Source: Synergistaceae bacterium (GTDB lineage Bacteria > Synergistota > Synergistia > Synergistales > Aminobacteriaceae). Taken from it: a stretch of 64,000 nt of DNA. The notes under the pieces are model-generated. The model made no database searches. It was not told where the DNA came from and saw nothing but the letters and a program-made list of their open reading frames with translations. This document shows, in pieces, positions 1 to 8,652 of the stretch. Position 1 is the stretch's first letter; each line of letters opens with the position of its first letter. The stretch spans positions 62,001 to 126,000 of the forward strand of contig JAFUYQ010000016.1 in NCBI GenBank assembly GCA_017470485.1, in the 5' to 3' direction. The position numbers were made by a program, and so were the translations under genes.

Positions 1-162
1 GGCGAGCCTCTGACCTTCGGTGAAACCTGAAGCCCTCAGAAGTTCGGTGCATTCGTCCGAGAGCTGCTTAAACTGTCTGCGAGTTATCCATTTCTGAGCG
101 AACCAGCAGCAATTTTCATCAGGTTTCGAGGCTAAATACTCATCAATAATTTTATCCAGCAT
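1..162 (-). CDS. Adenylate-forming (AMP-binding) synthetase, N-terminal part only
   Basis: Only the first 54 codons lie in the window; the gene runs off the left edge. The translation begins MLDKIIDEYLASKPDE, followed by a WFAQKWITRRQFKQLSDE segment and a LLRASGFTEGQRLA segment. This is the usual opening of acyl-CoA/acyl-ACP synthetase-type adenylating enzymes: a helix, then an 'aryl-W-T-yx-qL' strand-helix, then 'G...Gd.Va'. A GAGGAG ribosome binding site (173-178) precedes the ATG at 160-162. It sits downstream of the jag operon terminator, so it is probably transcribed separately. Catalytic motifs are outside the window, so the substrate is unknown. Confidence 0.6.
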   Translation of the reverse strand, partial: MLDKIIDEYLASKPDENCCWFAQKWITRRQFKQLSDECTELLRASGFTEGQRLA

Positions 163-216
163 TTTTGAATTTCTCCTCTGATGCAGTCTTTGTACAAAAT
201 TTTACCAATAACCGGC

Positions 217-249
217 AAAAAAAATACCCTCAGTTTTTCTCTGAAGGTA
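217..249 (-). terminator. Rho-independent terminator after jag
   Basis: On the minus strand an 8-bp stem (ACCTTCAG / CTGAGGGT, one G-T pair, 7-base loop) is followed directly by eight T. It lies 17 bases past the jag stop and ends the rpmH-rnpA-yidD-yidC-jag transcript. Confidence 0.85.
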
Positions 250-265
250 CTTTGTTTTACGGTAC

Positions 266-1036
266 TTAGTCCCTGTCTTTGCGTCCTCTTCTTCTTGGGA
301 ATCTTCTGCGTTCGGGGACATTTCTTATGCCTGTGCGCTCGGTCAGTTCTCTTTGAGCGCGCACTCTCATTGTTGCCGGGCCCGGAACTCTGAGTTCATC
401 AGGTTCATACTTAGGGATAATTACGACTTTTCTGTTCGGCGATTCGCCCACTGATTCGGTGGTAACATCGCTTCTGCTTTTCAGCGTTGTGTGAATTACC
501 CAGCGTTCCCACGAGGCCATAGGGTCGAGCCTTATGGGTTTTCCGTATTTAACGGCCTGACGTGCGGTAGCTTCAGCGAGTCTCTCAAGGCTCTTTGTTC
601 TGCGTTCCCTGTAACCGCATGAGTCAATTTTTATTCTCGGCTCATTCTTGGGATCTCTCAGTGCCAGATTAACGATGTACTCCATTCCCTTCAGAGCGTC
701 GCCGTAACGCCCCACGAAGTAATCAAGTGCCTCATCGCCCTGAACATCGAGCATGTTCCGTTCTGTCTCTGAAGGTACTGAATGGGCGTTGATGTCCATG
801 CGTTTGAGTACCTCGTCAACGAACTCCTGACTCCTCATCATCAAATCGGGACGGCTCTGAGCGGTTATCTCGATTTTAGTTTTCTTTGCGCCGAAAAGCC
901 CCAAGAATCCCTCGCGTTCAGTCCCAAGAACTTCGGCGTGTAACTCCTCAACCGGTATTTTCCACTGCTTAGAGACTTCGTTCAATGCTTCCTGAACGTC
1001 CGAAGCCTCTACGGTAATTTTTCTTTCCTGTATCAT
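266..1036 (-). CDS. jag: RNA-binding protein Jag (SpoIIIJ-associated / EloR)
   Basis: 256 residues with the three expected domains: Jag_N at about 3-50 (ending GFLGLFGAKK), a KH domain at about 88-165 with the GRYGDALKGMEYIVNLAL helix-turn-helix, and an R3H domain at about 170-232 around LDPMASWERWVIHTTL. Jag/EloR proteins bind RNA and act in cell elongation and division control, usually next to the YidC insertase. The ATG (1034-1036) overlaps the yidC stop as ATGA, pointing to translational coupling. The C-terminal tail is Arg-rich (RRRFPRRRGRK). Length is normal for the family. Last gene of its operon. Confidence 0.95.
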   Translation of the reverse strand: MIQERKITVEASDVQEALNEVSKQWKIPVEELHAEVLGTEREGFLGLFGAKKTKIEITAQSRPDLMMRSQEFVDEVLKRMDINAHSVPSETERNMLDVQGDEALDYFVGRYGDALKGMEYIVNLALRDPKNEPRIKIDSCGYRERRTKSLERLAEATARQAVKYGKPIRLDPMASWERWVIHTTLKSRSDVTTESVGESPNRKVVIIPKYEPDELRVPGPATMRVRAQRELTERTGIRNVPERRRFPRRRGRKDRD

Positions 1037-1863
1037 TTCGATTTTGGTTTCTCCTTATAGAGAATTGGTTTCTGGCTCATTTCCTCAGAAGTTTTCTTTG
1101 AGACTCTCATCTGGTGAACTATCCCCATTAATGACGACACACCCCAGTACAATAGAACGCCTCCCGGAAGCCCGAAGCATATGAACGTCAGGAAAAGCGG
1201 CATAAACCAGTTCATCATTGCCATCTGCGAGTTCCCTGCGCTCGATAAATGCTGCTGAAGCCACGTAAGATATGCTATCAGTATCAGAAGTATGAAATTG
1301 AATATCCATGTTCCCAAGTGCGAGAAAAGCAATCCGAGATTAGTGAACGATGAAAGGAATACCATCACGAATCCTAACTGTTCGTCAGGGATTCTCACGC
1401 CTGCCTCGTCAACAAGGTTCAATGCGTTCGCCACTGTCGTCAGGACGCTTCCGCCGAGATTAACGCCGAGAAATGTTACGTCCGTGAATGCCTCAGTTTT
1501 CGTGAGGTCATAGAGTACGCCGTAAAGCAGTATGAAAATCGGAAGCTGTATTATCAGGGGAAGACAGCCGCTTGCCGGGTTGACTTTGTTGTCCTTGTAG
1601 AGAGCCATAGTTTCCTGATTGAGTTTGTCTTTGTCATCGGCGTACTTTTCCTGAAGGACTTTCAGCTGAGGCTGTAACTTCTGCATTTTCTGCATACTTG
1701 ACATCTGCTTTGCCGTCAGAGGGTGCATGAGAAGCCTTACAAGAAGCGTCAGGGCAATTATTGCCAAGCCCCACGCAAAATTAGTGCCGATTCCGATTCC
1801 TGTGATAGCGTTGTGAATCATTTGCAGAAGTCCGAGTAATAGACTTTTAGCCTGCTCCCACAT
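1033..1863 (-). CDS. yidC: Membrane protein insertase YidC/Oxa1 family
   Basis: 276 residues, the short form without the large periplasmic P1 domain typical of Gram-negative YidC. It inserts and folds inner-membrane proteins with or without SecYEG. Five hydrophobic segments are visible; the conserved Arg of the hydrophilic groove is in LTLLVRLLMHPL (about residue 43), followed by the amphipathic coiled region MQKMQKLQPQLKVLQEKY and the NPASGCLPLIIQLPIF segment. The C-terminal tail is basic (KEKPKSK). Upstream lies yidD (18-base gap), downstream jag (4-base overlap). Confidence 0.95.
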   Translation of the reverse strand: MWEQAKSLLLGLLQMIHNAITGIGIGTNFAWGLAIIALTLLVRLLMHPLTAKQMSSMQKMQKLQPQLKVLQEKYADDKDKLNQETMALYKDNKVNPASGCLPLIIQLPIFILLYGVLYDLTKTEAFTDVTFLGVNLGGSVLTTVANALNLVDEAGVRIPDEQLGFVMVFLSSFTNLGLLFSHLGTWIFNFILLILIAYLTWLQQHLSSAGNSQMAMMNWFMPLFLTFICFGLPGGVLLYWGVSSLMGIVHQMRVSKKTSEEMSQKPILYKEKPKSK

Positions 1864-1881
1864 TATTAATTCTTCACCTCG

Positions 1882-2100
1882 TTAAAATTTTTTAGGCGGA
1901 AGGTCGACTCCGCCGTCGTTCCAAGCTCCGCACTTCATGAGTCTTTTCACCGTCAGGGCAGTTCCTTTTAGGAAGCCCCATTCCTGATAGACGCTCAGGG
2001 CATAATTCGAGCATGTGGGATAGAAACGGCAGTTATTGCCCAGATAGGGTGAGATTAAGACCTGATACATACGGATTAAGAATATTGCTGCGTGTTTCAT
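1882..2100 (-). CDS. yidD: Membrane protein insertion efficiency factor YidD
   Basis: 72 residues, normal length. It shows the family signature LIRMYQVLISPYLGNNCRFYPTCSNYA with the paired Cys, an N-terminal amphipathic helix, and C-terminal GGVDLPP. YidD helps YidC-dependent insertion at the inner membrane. It lies between rnpA (11-base gap) and yidC, the standard order of this operon. Confidence 0.93.
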   Translation of the reverse strand: MKHAAIFLIRMYQVLISPYLGNNCRFYPTCSNYALSVYQEWGFLKGTALTVKRLMKCGAWNDGGVDLPPKKF

Positions 2101-2111
2101 TTTCTGAATGA

Positions 2112-2456
2112 CTATGAGTTTTTGACGAGTAACCTGCGGCGGATTAAGAGCCTTTCGAGTTCGGGCTGAATGTCGGTTGATTTTGAGGAAAGCCCTTTGT
2201 CCTGAAGTGTGAGGACTATTTTAATGCCTGACAGCATTCTTCCCGATAAAGCCCTGAATGCCTCGCGCAATATTCTTCGTCCTCTTGTTCTGACGTGAGC
2301 TTTTCCCTGACGTTTACCGACAGCACAGCCGAATTTTATGCAGTCGCCGCCGTTCCGTAAATATAATATCCGCACCAGCTCACCGTTTATTCTAGTGCCG
2401 GTGCGGAATATCTCATCAAATTCCCAGCCTTTGCGAAGTCTTTGGACTTTAGGCAC
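2112..2456 (-). CDS. rnpA: Ribonuclease P protein component
   Basis: Protein subunit of RNase P, which removes the 5' leader of pre-tRNA. The core reads [17 protein letters not shown], then [26 protein letters not shown], the RNR-type basic helix, then a basic C-terminus. The GTG at 2454-2456 gives [13 protein letters not shown], 114 residues, which matches the family's usual length and N-terminus; it overlaps the rpmH stop by 8 bases. An upstream in-frame GTG (2520-2522) would give 136 residues and a 74-base overlap inside rpmH. Neither start has a clear Shine-Dalgarno sequence, so the start is uncertain. Confidence 0.85.
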   Translation of the reverse strand: MPKVQRLRKGWEFDEIFRTGTRINGELVRILYLRNGGDCIKFGCAVGKRQGKAHVRTRGRRILREAFRALSGRMLSGIKIVLTLQDKGLSSKSTDIQPELERLLIRRRLLVKNS

Positions 2457-2589
2457 GTGTAAGGTATTTACGTCCTTTGCGCCTTCTGTTACGGAGAACC
2501 GCACGTCCTGACGGTGTTTCACTGCGCGCTAGAAATCCTATTTTTCTTTTTCTGGGGATTACGTGAGGCTGAAATGTTCCCTTCTTCAT
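2449..2589 (-). CDS. rpmH: Ribosomal protein bL34
   Basis: 46 codons: [20 protein letters not shown], then [18 protein letters not shown], the unmistakable L34 pattern in the large ribosomal subunit. An AAGGAG ribosome binding site sits about 9 bases before the ATG (2587-2589). It is the first gene of the rpmH-rnpA-yidD-yidC-jag operon, behind an extended -10 promoter at 2637-2645, and its 3' end overlaps rnpA in another frame. dnaA is not next to it in this window; rapZ is divergent instead. Confidence 0.95.
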   Translation of the reverse strand: MKKGTFQPHVIPRKRKIGFLARSETPSGRAVLRNRRRKGRKYLTRA

Positions 2590-2636
2590 TGATGATGCTC
2601 CTTCTCTGTTGTCGCTTTCCGCGAAATGATGAGCGC

Positions 2637-2645
2637 ATTATAGCA
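2637..2645 (-). promoter_or_regulatory. Extended -10 promoter of the rpmH operon
   Basis: Minus strand reads TGC-TATAAT (TGn extended -10) about 48 bases upstream of the rpmH ATG. No good -35 is seen at 17 bases, which is usual for extended -10 promoters. Confidence 0.6.
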
Positions 2646-2694
2646 CAGTCAAAAACTGGTGTACAATGTCGCCGGTAAGGAGGGGTACATTAAA

Positions 2695-3546
2695 ATGAAA
2701 CAGTTTGTTATTGTTACGGGAATGAGCGGTGCAGGGAAGACAATGACGCTTAAAGTTCTTGAGGATTTCGGCTTCATAACGATAGATAACCTTCCGCCGG
2801 AATTACTGCCCAATGTTTTCTCGCTCCTCGAAAAATCATCAGGGCGCGGAGTTGTAGCGACTATTGATGTCCGTAATGTATCGGGTAATTTCGTGAAGGT
2901 CATTGATGATATAGCCGGTGCGTGGGGAGGGAATGCCAAAGTAGTTTTCCTCACGGCATCGGACGAGGAGTTATTGAGGCGTTACGAGAGGACGAGGAGA
3001 GTTCACCCTTTGAGCAAGGGGCTTTCGACAAGGGAAAGTATAAGGGCTGAACGCGAACTTCTTGCGCCGGTTCTGGACAGGGCTGACATAGTTATTGATA
3101 CTTCGATGATGGATCTGCACCAGCACAGGGAAAGATTAGTCCGTGAATTTTTCGGCGATGACGGCGGCGTATCGTTAATCATCAGCTCGTTCGGCTACAA
3201 GTACGGAGTGCCGCAGGACGCAAGTTTTGTATTTGATGTCAGGTGCCTCCCTAATCCTTACTATGTCGATGAGCTGAAGAACCTCACCGGCGAGGACGAG
3301 CCTGTGAAGGATTACCTTCTTAAATTTACGGAGACACATAAATTTCTTGAACTCACTAAGAATTTTCTGAGCTTTTCAGTACCTCAGTTCCTCAATAACG
3401 TCAGGGGACAGCTTCATATTGCTGTAGGCTGCACCGGCGGAAAGCACAGGTCAGTAGCCGTAGCACAGTGGCTCTATGAATACTGCGCTCAAAACTGGCG
3501 AGGTGTCTGCGTTATTCACAGGGACAAGGAGCATTCTAAGTCATGA
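2695..3546 (+). CDS. rapZ: RNase adapter / nucleotide-binding protein RapZ (YvcJ)
   Basis: 283 residues from this ATG. It opens MKQFVIVTGMSGAGKT (Walker A at residues 9-16), has the IDNLPPELLP signature after the P-loop, and the C-terminal domain VAVGCTGGKHRSVAVAQ. RapZ is a GTP/ATP-binding protein; in enterobacteria it controls GlmS by delivering its small RNA to RNase E, but that role is not established outside them. The upstream in-frame ATG at 2659 is rejected because AAGGAGG lies 11 bases before the ATG at 2695 and family members begin here. The stop overlaps the yvcK start (ATGA). Confidence 0.93.
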   Translation: MKQFVIVTGMSGAGKTMTLKVLEDFGFITIDNLPPELLPNVFSLLEKSSGRGVVATIDVRNVSGNFVKVIDDIAGAWGGNAKVVFLTASDEELLRRYERTRRVHPLSKGLSTRESIRAERELLAPVLDRADIVIDTSMMDLHQHRERLVREFFGDDGGVSLIISSFGYKYGVPQDASFVFDVRCLPNPYYVDELKNLTGEDEPVKDYLLKFTETHKFLELTKNFLSFSVPQFLNNVRGQLHIAVGCTGGKHRSVAVAQWLYEYCAQNWRGVCVIHRDKEHSKS

Positions 3547-4628
3547 GCATGTTCGTCTTAGGAATAATAACGACGCTAATCATTCTGATTATGTTCGGGC
3601 GCATAAGATTCTCATCATCATCGCCCGAACGCGCCTTAAACCGAAGATTATCCGAAGGCCCTTACATTCTCGCAGTCGGAGGAGGCACAGGGCTTTCGAC
3701 TCTTTTACGTGGGATAAAGTCATTCACTAGGAACATTACCGCTGTTGTAGCCGTTACTGACGAGGGAGGCTCATCAGGACGTATCAGGAATGAATGGGGA
3801 ATGCTCCCTCCCGGCGATGTGAGGAACTGTATCGCCGCCCTTGCCGAAAATGACAGCGAACTGCGAAGGATACTTGACTTCAGGTTTGACAGGGGCGAAC
3901 TTGCCGGACACAGCTTGGGGAATTTACTGCTTCTTGCGGTAACGGAGATGTCGGGAGATTTCAGCAAGGCAGTAGAAATTATGAATCATCTTCTCTCGAT
4001 AAGAGGCCGTGTGCTTCCAGTAACCACCGAAGGAATAACCCTGATGGGAAAGACTGATGACGGTTTGAAGGTCAAGGGAGAACTCAGCATTTCGGAACAC
4101 GGGAAAGACCTTCATGAAATATGGGTCGAACCTCTTGACGCTAAGCCATTGCCGGAAGTATTGAATGCTGTCGATGACGCTGATGTTATTCTCTTAGGGC
4201 CCGGAAGCCTTTTCACGAGCGTTATACCGAACTTGCTGCTTGAGGATTTCGCCAACAAGCTGAGAACTTCAAATGTTCCGTCAATATACATCTGCAACTT
4301 AATGACACAGCCCGATGAGACTCAGGGAATGAACATCGTACAGCACCTCGAATGGGTCAGCGCAGCTCTCGGAAAAACTCCCGATTTCATCATCGCTAAT
4401 TCGGACACCATACCTGAAGATATTGTTGAACGTTACGAGGCTGAAGGGGCGAAACCGTTATATCTTGATGACGAGCAGAGGCAGTCAATAAAAAGTATGG
4501 GCTGTGAATGCGTCGAAACCGGAATAATGACGGTGATTGACAGCCCCAAAGAAGGACGGGTTCTCCGTCATGACTCAAGAAAACTCGCCTCCACTATCTT
4601 CAAGATTACCAGAAGAATTTACGATTAA
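3543..4628 (+). CDS. Gluconeogenesis factor YvcK / CofD-like protein
   Basis: 361 residues. An N-terminal membrane segment (about 3-19) precedes a CofD-like fold starting YILAVGGGTGLSTLLRGIK, with VTDEGGSSGRIR and LPPGDVRNC, then LAGHSLGNLLLLA and LLGPGSLFTSVIPNLL. YvcK proteins bind UDP-sugars and are needed for growth on gluconeogenic carbon and for normal cell shape. It is translationally coupled to rapZ. The whiA gene that often follows is missing: a convergent gene comes next. Confidence 0.9.
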   Translation: MSMFVLGIITTLIILIMFGRIRFSSSSPERALNRRLSEGPYILAVGGGTGLSTLLRGIKSFTRNITAVVAVTDEGGSSGRIRNEWGMLPPGDVRNCIAALAENDSELRRILDFRFDRGELAGHSLGNLLLLAVTEMSGDFSKAVEIMNHLLSIRGRVLPVTTEGITLMGKTDDGLKVKGELSISEHGKDLHEIWVEPLDAKPLPEVLNAVDDADVILLGPGSLFTSVIPNLLLEDFANKLRTSNVPSIYICNLMTQPDETQGMNIVQHLEWVSAALGKTPDFIIANSDTIPEDIVERYEAEGAKPLYLDDEQRQSIKSMGCECVETGIMTVIDSPKEGRVLRHDSRKLASTIFKITRRIYD

Positions 4629-4640
4629 CGTTGAATGGAT

Positions 4641-5138
4641 TTACGCGGTTGTTTTGAGCTGGATAATTTCGGCCTCGACCGCCTGAATCTGATTCCTTAT
4701 CTGAGCCTTCAAAGCCTCATCACTCTCGCGGCTCAGTTTCTGCTGTAACGCGCTCTTCTGCTTCTCAAGCTCCTCTATTTCATCGTCATTATCAGATGAT
4801 GAGGAAGATGAGCTTTCAGAGGACTGAACGGGTGATGATGATGGTTTCGATTCGGCTTTCTGGTCAGAAGATGATGATTCTGTTTTCTGAGTGCTTTCAG
4901 ATTTTGAGGCCGGCTGAGTGTAATTCACTTTCAGATTTCCTTCCTCATCATGCGAAACGCTGTAGATACCTTCGACTTCCTCGCCGACAGGATTATTTTT
5001 GTCGTACTCGTCAACTGCCTTAAGCTCCTGAATTTTCTGTTCCTGCTGAATCTGCTGAGCCTGCTGTTCCTGTTTGTTGGCGCGGATTCTGTACTGCTCC
5101 GATGACTGTATACTGCTCTGCGATGCCTGTATGTTCAT
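4641..5138 (-). CDS. Ser-rich, coiled-coil protein of unknown function
   Basis: 165 residues, no signal peptide. Residues 20-40 are Gln-rich (QEQQAQQIQQEQ), 75-118 a low-complexity Ser/Glu/Lys stretch including runs of Ser, and 118-162 a heptad-like helix (IEELEKQKSALQQKL...IQAVEAEIIQL). This C-terminal arrangement resembles FlxA-type proteins, but the match is weak. The ribosome binding site (AAAGGAGA) is good and the strand is free of overlap with other genes, so it is probably real. It is divergent from 5219 and converges on yvcK with 12 bases between stops. Confidence 0.6.
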   Translation of the reverse strand: MNIQASQSSIQSSEQYRIRANKQEQQAQQIQQEQKIQELKAVDEYDKNNPVGEEVEGIYSVSHDEEGNLKVNYTQPASKSESTQKTESSSSDQKAESKPSSSPVQSSESSSSSSSDNDDEIEELEKQKSALQQKLSRESDEALKAQIRNQIQAVEAEIIQLKTTA

Positions 5139-5171
5139 AATTACAGGTCTCCTTTCTTCAATAAACGCGAT

Positions 5172-5177
5172 TATAAT
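5172..5177 (+). promoter_or_regulatory. Candidate -10 box for the 5219-7117 gene
   Basis: TATAAT lies 43 bases before the ATG at 5219-5221, in the short divergent region with the Ser-rich gene. No convincing -35 is seen. Confidence 0.4.
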
Positions 5178-5218
5178 AATACTGCAATTTCAAATTCGGA
5201 AGGAGATTTCATTAATTC

Positions 5219-7117
5219 ATGCGAAGATTTTTAGCTGCCGTTATGATTCTGAGCCTTGCAATTCCTGCCTACTCCGCTGAAATCACAAGAGCCAATCTCG
5301 ATGAGGCCGAACGTTATTTCAACAATGCTTACATTCATTTTATGAGACGCGATTACAGAGATGCCCAAGTCTATTTGGATCAGGCAATACGAATGAACAC
5401 ATTTATGGTCGATTATTACCTTCTCTCGGCATTAAACCTCAACCGCATGGGCTACACTAATGAAGCCTCAGGCGCATTGAACGGTTATCTTGAGGTAAGG
5501 CCGATGGACGTTTCAGCACCGAGAATACAGCGGAATTTCAACGAACAGGACAGCGTATTGCGTTCAGTCTTGGGAACATCGCCGATACCAGTTTCATGGC
5601 GTTACGCTGAGACTAACATTCAATCCGAATGGAACACAGGAATTACGCGCCCTTTCAGTATAAGAGGCTTGGGAAAAGTAAGGGCATTAGGCCGGACGGT
5701 GTGCATACCTGACCAGCTGGGCGGAAAAATTTACGTCCGTTATGAAGGCCGGAGAATACTCTCATCATCGGGAAGTTTCATGGAAATTAATGTGCCTTCG
5801 CCGGTAATTTCAATTCCGATGGGGGACGGGACATTCCGTATTTTCTGCGAGAACGGGGACGTTTACAGACTTGGTTCATTGTCTCAGGAAAATATTTCAG
5901 CCGATTACATGGTAACTCTTCCATCGCTTGTGGTTTCGGACGCTGAGATTATCGCCGAGAATTTATTTGCTGTTGCCGACCCTGCCGAACGTAACATAGC
6001 TTTCTACAGCATTAACGGCGGTGATGTAAGAGTAAGATACTGGCAGCCCCCGTTAATGGAGGGGGATTTTCTTTTTGAGCCTGTATCGGTTGAGAGTTTC
6101 GCGGACTGGTTAGCAGTGGCCGACAGAATGAATGACAGGATATATATTCTTAACGTCATAAGCCATGAATATTTTGACATCAGGGGAGTACCGAAGCCCA
6201 GAGATATTATATGGTCGGGAACAGGCGAACTCTTTGTGATTACTGACGAGGGGAAAATCTGGAACTTCATCATTGATTTCGGGACTCGCACTTATGCCAA
6301 CAGGAACGCCGGTGCGCTTTACGAAGACCGTAAAAATTCGTGGTCATTCTTCCGTTCGCCGGACGGTAATATTTCGTGGCTCGACATGAGCGTGTCAAGA
6401 ATATACCGTTCTGTTATGACTCCTGCCAGAGACGAAGTACCCGGTTTCCTGAGCGTCTATAACCCTACAATCGCCGTCAATAATGAGAACCGCGAGAGCT
6501 TTGTGCTTGAGGCAGCATTGATGTCGCCGTTCATGCACTACGCCAACAGGTCGGGGATTACAGCCCAGTCAGTATGGAATGACAGGAACATGAGATGTAA
6601 TGTAATCTGGGAACGTCCGAAGAATTTTGACGCTGTACTTTTTCACGCGCCTATGCCTTCGGGGACGGTGTTCCCTCTGAACGTAAGGCCGTCAATGATA
6701 CGCAGCGGACGTGATGTTCAGAGCGTTCTGTCATCGGTATGGCTTCTTCACCGCGAGACATTAACGAACGTTCTTGTGGACAGCTCGATACCGTTCAGCG
6801 ATGAGGATATGTTAATGCTCCTGAAGTTCTGCGTTCTTAACGGCCTCGAACTTGATGTTTACGCGAGGGATATTCCGAGTCTTGGGCTGATGAGAGCGTC
6901 AGCGTTCACGGGCGGCAAGGTCGTCTATTCGCTGGGGAACACTCTTGAACTTCCCGTGCAGAGAACTCACTTGCAGATTCAAATTCCATTGCCGGAGGAG
7001 TTATCGAGTTCCGGCTATCCGGGAAGGTCAATGCTTGCGGTTTATCTTGACGCAGGACTGATACAGTCGAGAGCATGGATACCGCTGTATCCTGACATGT
7101 TCGGAACGGTGAAATAA
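5219..7117 (+). CDS. Secreted TPR protein with propeller-like region, unknown function
   Basis: 632 residues with a signal peptide (MRRFLAAVMILSLAIPAYSA, cleavage near 20). Residues about 25-95 form TPR-like helices (AERYFNNAYIHFMRRDYRDAQVYLDQAI). Residues about 140-400 hold repeated 'v.d...n.iy....' strands suggestive of a beta-propeller (NRMNDRIYILNV, GTGELFVITDEGKIWN). The last 150 residues resemble neither. AAGGAGA lies about 14 bases before the ATG. It is monocistronic, with a terminator right after the stop. It may act in the periplasm or at the cell surface; no function is assigned. Confidence 0.75.
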   Translation: MRRFLAAVMILSLAIPAYSAEITRANLDEAERYFNNAYIHFMRRDYRDAQVYLDQAIRMNTFMVDYYLLSALNLNRMGYTNEASGALNGYLEVRPMDVSAPRIQRNFNEQDSVLRSVLGTSPIPVSWRYAETNIQSEWNTGITRPFSIRGLGKVRALGRTVCIPDQLGGKIYVRYEGRRILSSSGSFMEINVPSPVISIPMGDGTFRIFCENGDVYRLGSLSQENISADYMVTLPSLVVSDAEIIAENLFAVADPAERNIAFYSINGGDVRVRYWQPPLMEGDFLFEPVSVESFADWLAVADRMNDRIYILNVISHEYFDIRGVPKPRDIIWSGTGELFVITDEGKIWNFIIDFGTRTYANRNAGALYEDRKNSWSFFRSPDGNISWLDMSVSRIYRSVMTPARDEVPGFLSVYNPTIAVNNENRESFVLEAALMSPFMHYANRSGITAQSVWNDRNMRCNVIWERPKNFDAVLFHAPMPSGTVFPLNVRPSMIRSGRDVQSVLSSVWLLHRETLTNVLVDSSIPFSDEDMLMLLKFCVLNGLELDVYARDIPSLGLMRASAFTGGKVVYSLGNTLELPVQRTHLQIQIPLPEELSSSGYPGRSMLAVYLDAGLIQSRAWIPLYPDMFGTVK

Positions 7118-7122
7118 GAATT

Positions 7123-7149
7123 GCCCCCTGAATTTACTGGGGGCTTTTT
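7123..7149 (+). terminator. Rho-independent terminator
   Basis: Perfect 6-bp stem GCCCCC / GGGGGC with a 10-base loop, then TTTTT, five bases after the 5219-7117 stop. The stem also encodes the last codons of the convergent gene at 7134-8633. Confidence 0.85.
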
Positions 7150-8633
7150 AGTATCTGCCGGCTGTTGTAGACAGGTCTGTAAATTTTCCCGTCAATCTCG
7201 TAATCAGGCAGGGCATGAATCGTTTTAATCTTATGATTTTTTTCGGGGAAGAAGTAACCGTACACTGTCCCCAAAACTGTTTTATCACCGCTCATAATCT
7301 GAACTTCAGACGGAGTGAACACAAACTTCAATCCATCGTGCATAACTTCGGACTGAGGCTTAACGCTCTGCTCCCTCCTGAGAGCCTCAAGGTTATTCCG
7401 TCCGTAACGCCCTAATGACGAAAGATAGCCGTAGTCAAAATCCTGCGGTTTTATTTGACCAGTTCTTAAACGCGAAACCTGATTCTCCGCCGACAGCCTC
7501 AAAGGATCTAGGACAGGCGAGTTCATCAGAAGCACCAGTACGGCCATGAAAAGAACACATGCGATATTGACCCTTCCGATTGAGAGCGGCCAGTTATGAG
7601 CTATAACGGTTCCGGCGTAAGCTATCCCCCAGATACCTGACGTTACCGCCAAAAATAAAGCCTGTACCCTGTCGGTAGTCAGCCCGTACTGAGAAATTCT
7701 CAGGCTCAGAGAGTATATGCAGAGAACTGAATATATCGGGAGGCACAAAAGTGATACCTGAGCGAGGACATCAATACTTCTTGTCCTGAAAGTTGACTTT
7801 GCACCGTCAAGCCATGCGGCGTTAGCGAGAATTATTGTTCCGGCCTGAAGCAGAAGCATTAACGTGCTTGCCTGACCAGTACTCCAAAGGGCATTAAGCC
7901 CCGAAGGCCCTCCCCACAAAAGACACACTAGGAACGCCAGCGATAATACTGAGAAGAACGGCAGAAGCCATGCCAGAACAGCAAGAAGCCATCTCCCAAG
8001 CGAGTCTATGCCCGGGTGCTTGATGGCAATGCTTATCGAGACGGCTATTATTATCATCGTCAAAGGAACAGCACAGACAGGATTAAACAGTATCAGCGGC
8101 ACAACATGAAGCCCAACTATGTCGAAAAGAAGTCCGGCAGTTATGAGAAGCCCCCAGAATACAGCGATTACTATTGATGCCTGAAAAAGCAGAAATAAAT
8201 TCCTGCATAACTGGAAAAATATCTCGCTGTACGGGAATTTCCAGCTCCATGAGGCTATACGGCACTGAAAAAACGGTATCGTCATAAACACAGCCATTGA
8301 GATCCGTATAAGGTCTGAATTTTGGGACGGTACAGCCTCAAAATTCCCGTATGACCATAAACGGTATGCCCATAGCACAAGAAGCACTCCAGTCAGTCCC
8401 GTAAGCAAATTCCAGAGCCTCCGCCCCCAATGTTCCTGCGAGAGCCAGAATACAAACGGCACTAGGAATATTACTGTCAGCGGCATAAATCCGATGAATT
8501 TCGGCGGCTGTATCCTCAGCTGTGAGAGTGCCGGATAACCTGATGTTGCTACGGCATATACCCCCAGAAGTATTCCCTGTAACAGTGCTGTGATTACTAC
8601 GCAGATATATCTGTTCCTGTCTGTTCTGTTCAT
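7134..8633 (-). CDS. DUF4153-type polytopic membrane protein
   Basis: 499 residues with about 11-12 hydrophobic helices up to residue about 385, then a soluble tail. The region after the last helix, DPLRLSAENQVSRLRTGQIK followed by DFDYGYLSSLGRYG, matches the characteristic tail of DUF4153 inner-membrane proteins, where a 'dQv.rl..G...p..fD..yl....GryG...L' pattern occurs. Function of the family is unknown. It lies 19 bases downstream of the LmeA-like gene on the same strand, so the two probably share a transcript. The 3' end overlaps the terminator of the convergent gene. Confidence 0.65.
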   Translation of the reverse strand: MNRTDRNRYICVVITALLQGILLGVYAVATSGYPALSQLRIQPPKFIGFMPLTVIFLVPFVFWLSQEHWGRRLWNLLTGLTGVLLVLWAYRLWSYGNFEAVPSQNSDLIRISMAVFMTIPFFQCRIASWSWKFPYSEIFFQLCRNLFLLFQASIVIAVFWGLLITAGLLFDIVGLHVVPLILFNPVCAVPLTMIIIAVSISIAIKHPGIDSLGRWLLAVLAWLLPFFSVLSLAFLVCLLWGGPSGLNALWSTGQASTLMLLLQAGTIILANAAWLDGAKSTFRTRSIDVLAQVSLLCLPIYSVLCIYSLSLRISQYGLTTDRVQALFLAVTSGIWGIAYAGTVIAHNWPLSIGRVNIACVLFMAVLVLLMNSPVLDPLRLSAENQVSRLRTGQIKPQDFDYGYLSSLGRYGRNNLEALRREQSVKPQSEVMHDGLKFVFTPSEVQIMSGDKTVLGTVYGYFFPEKNHKIKTIHALPDYEIDGKIYRPVYNSRQILKSPQ

Positions 8634-8652
8634 GGCGTTACGGCGAAGCTGC

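Noticed and set aside
181-393. 70-codon plus-strand frame at the left end
   Set aside because: Runs through the jag terminator and antisense to jag; no ribosome binding site.
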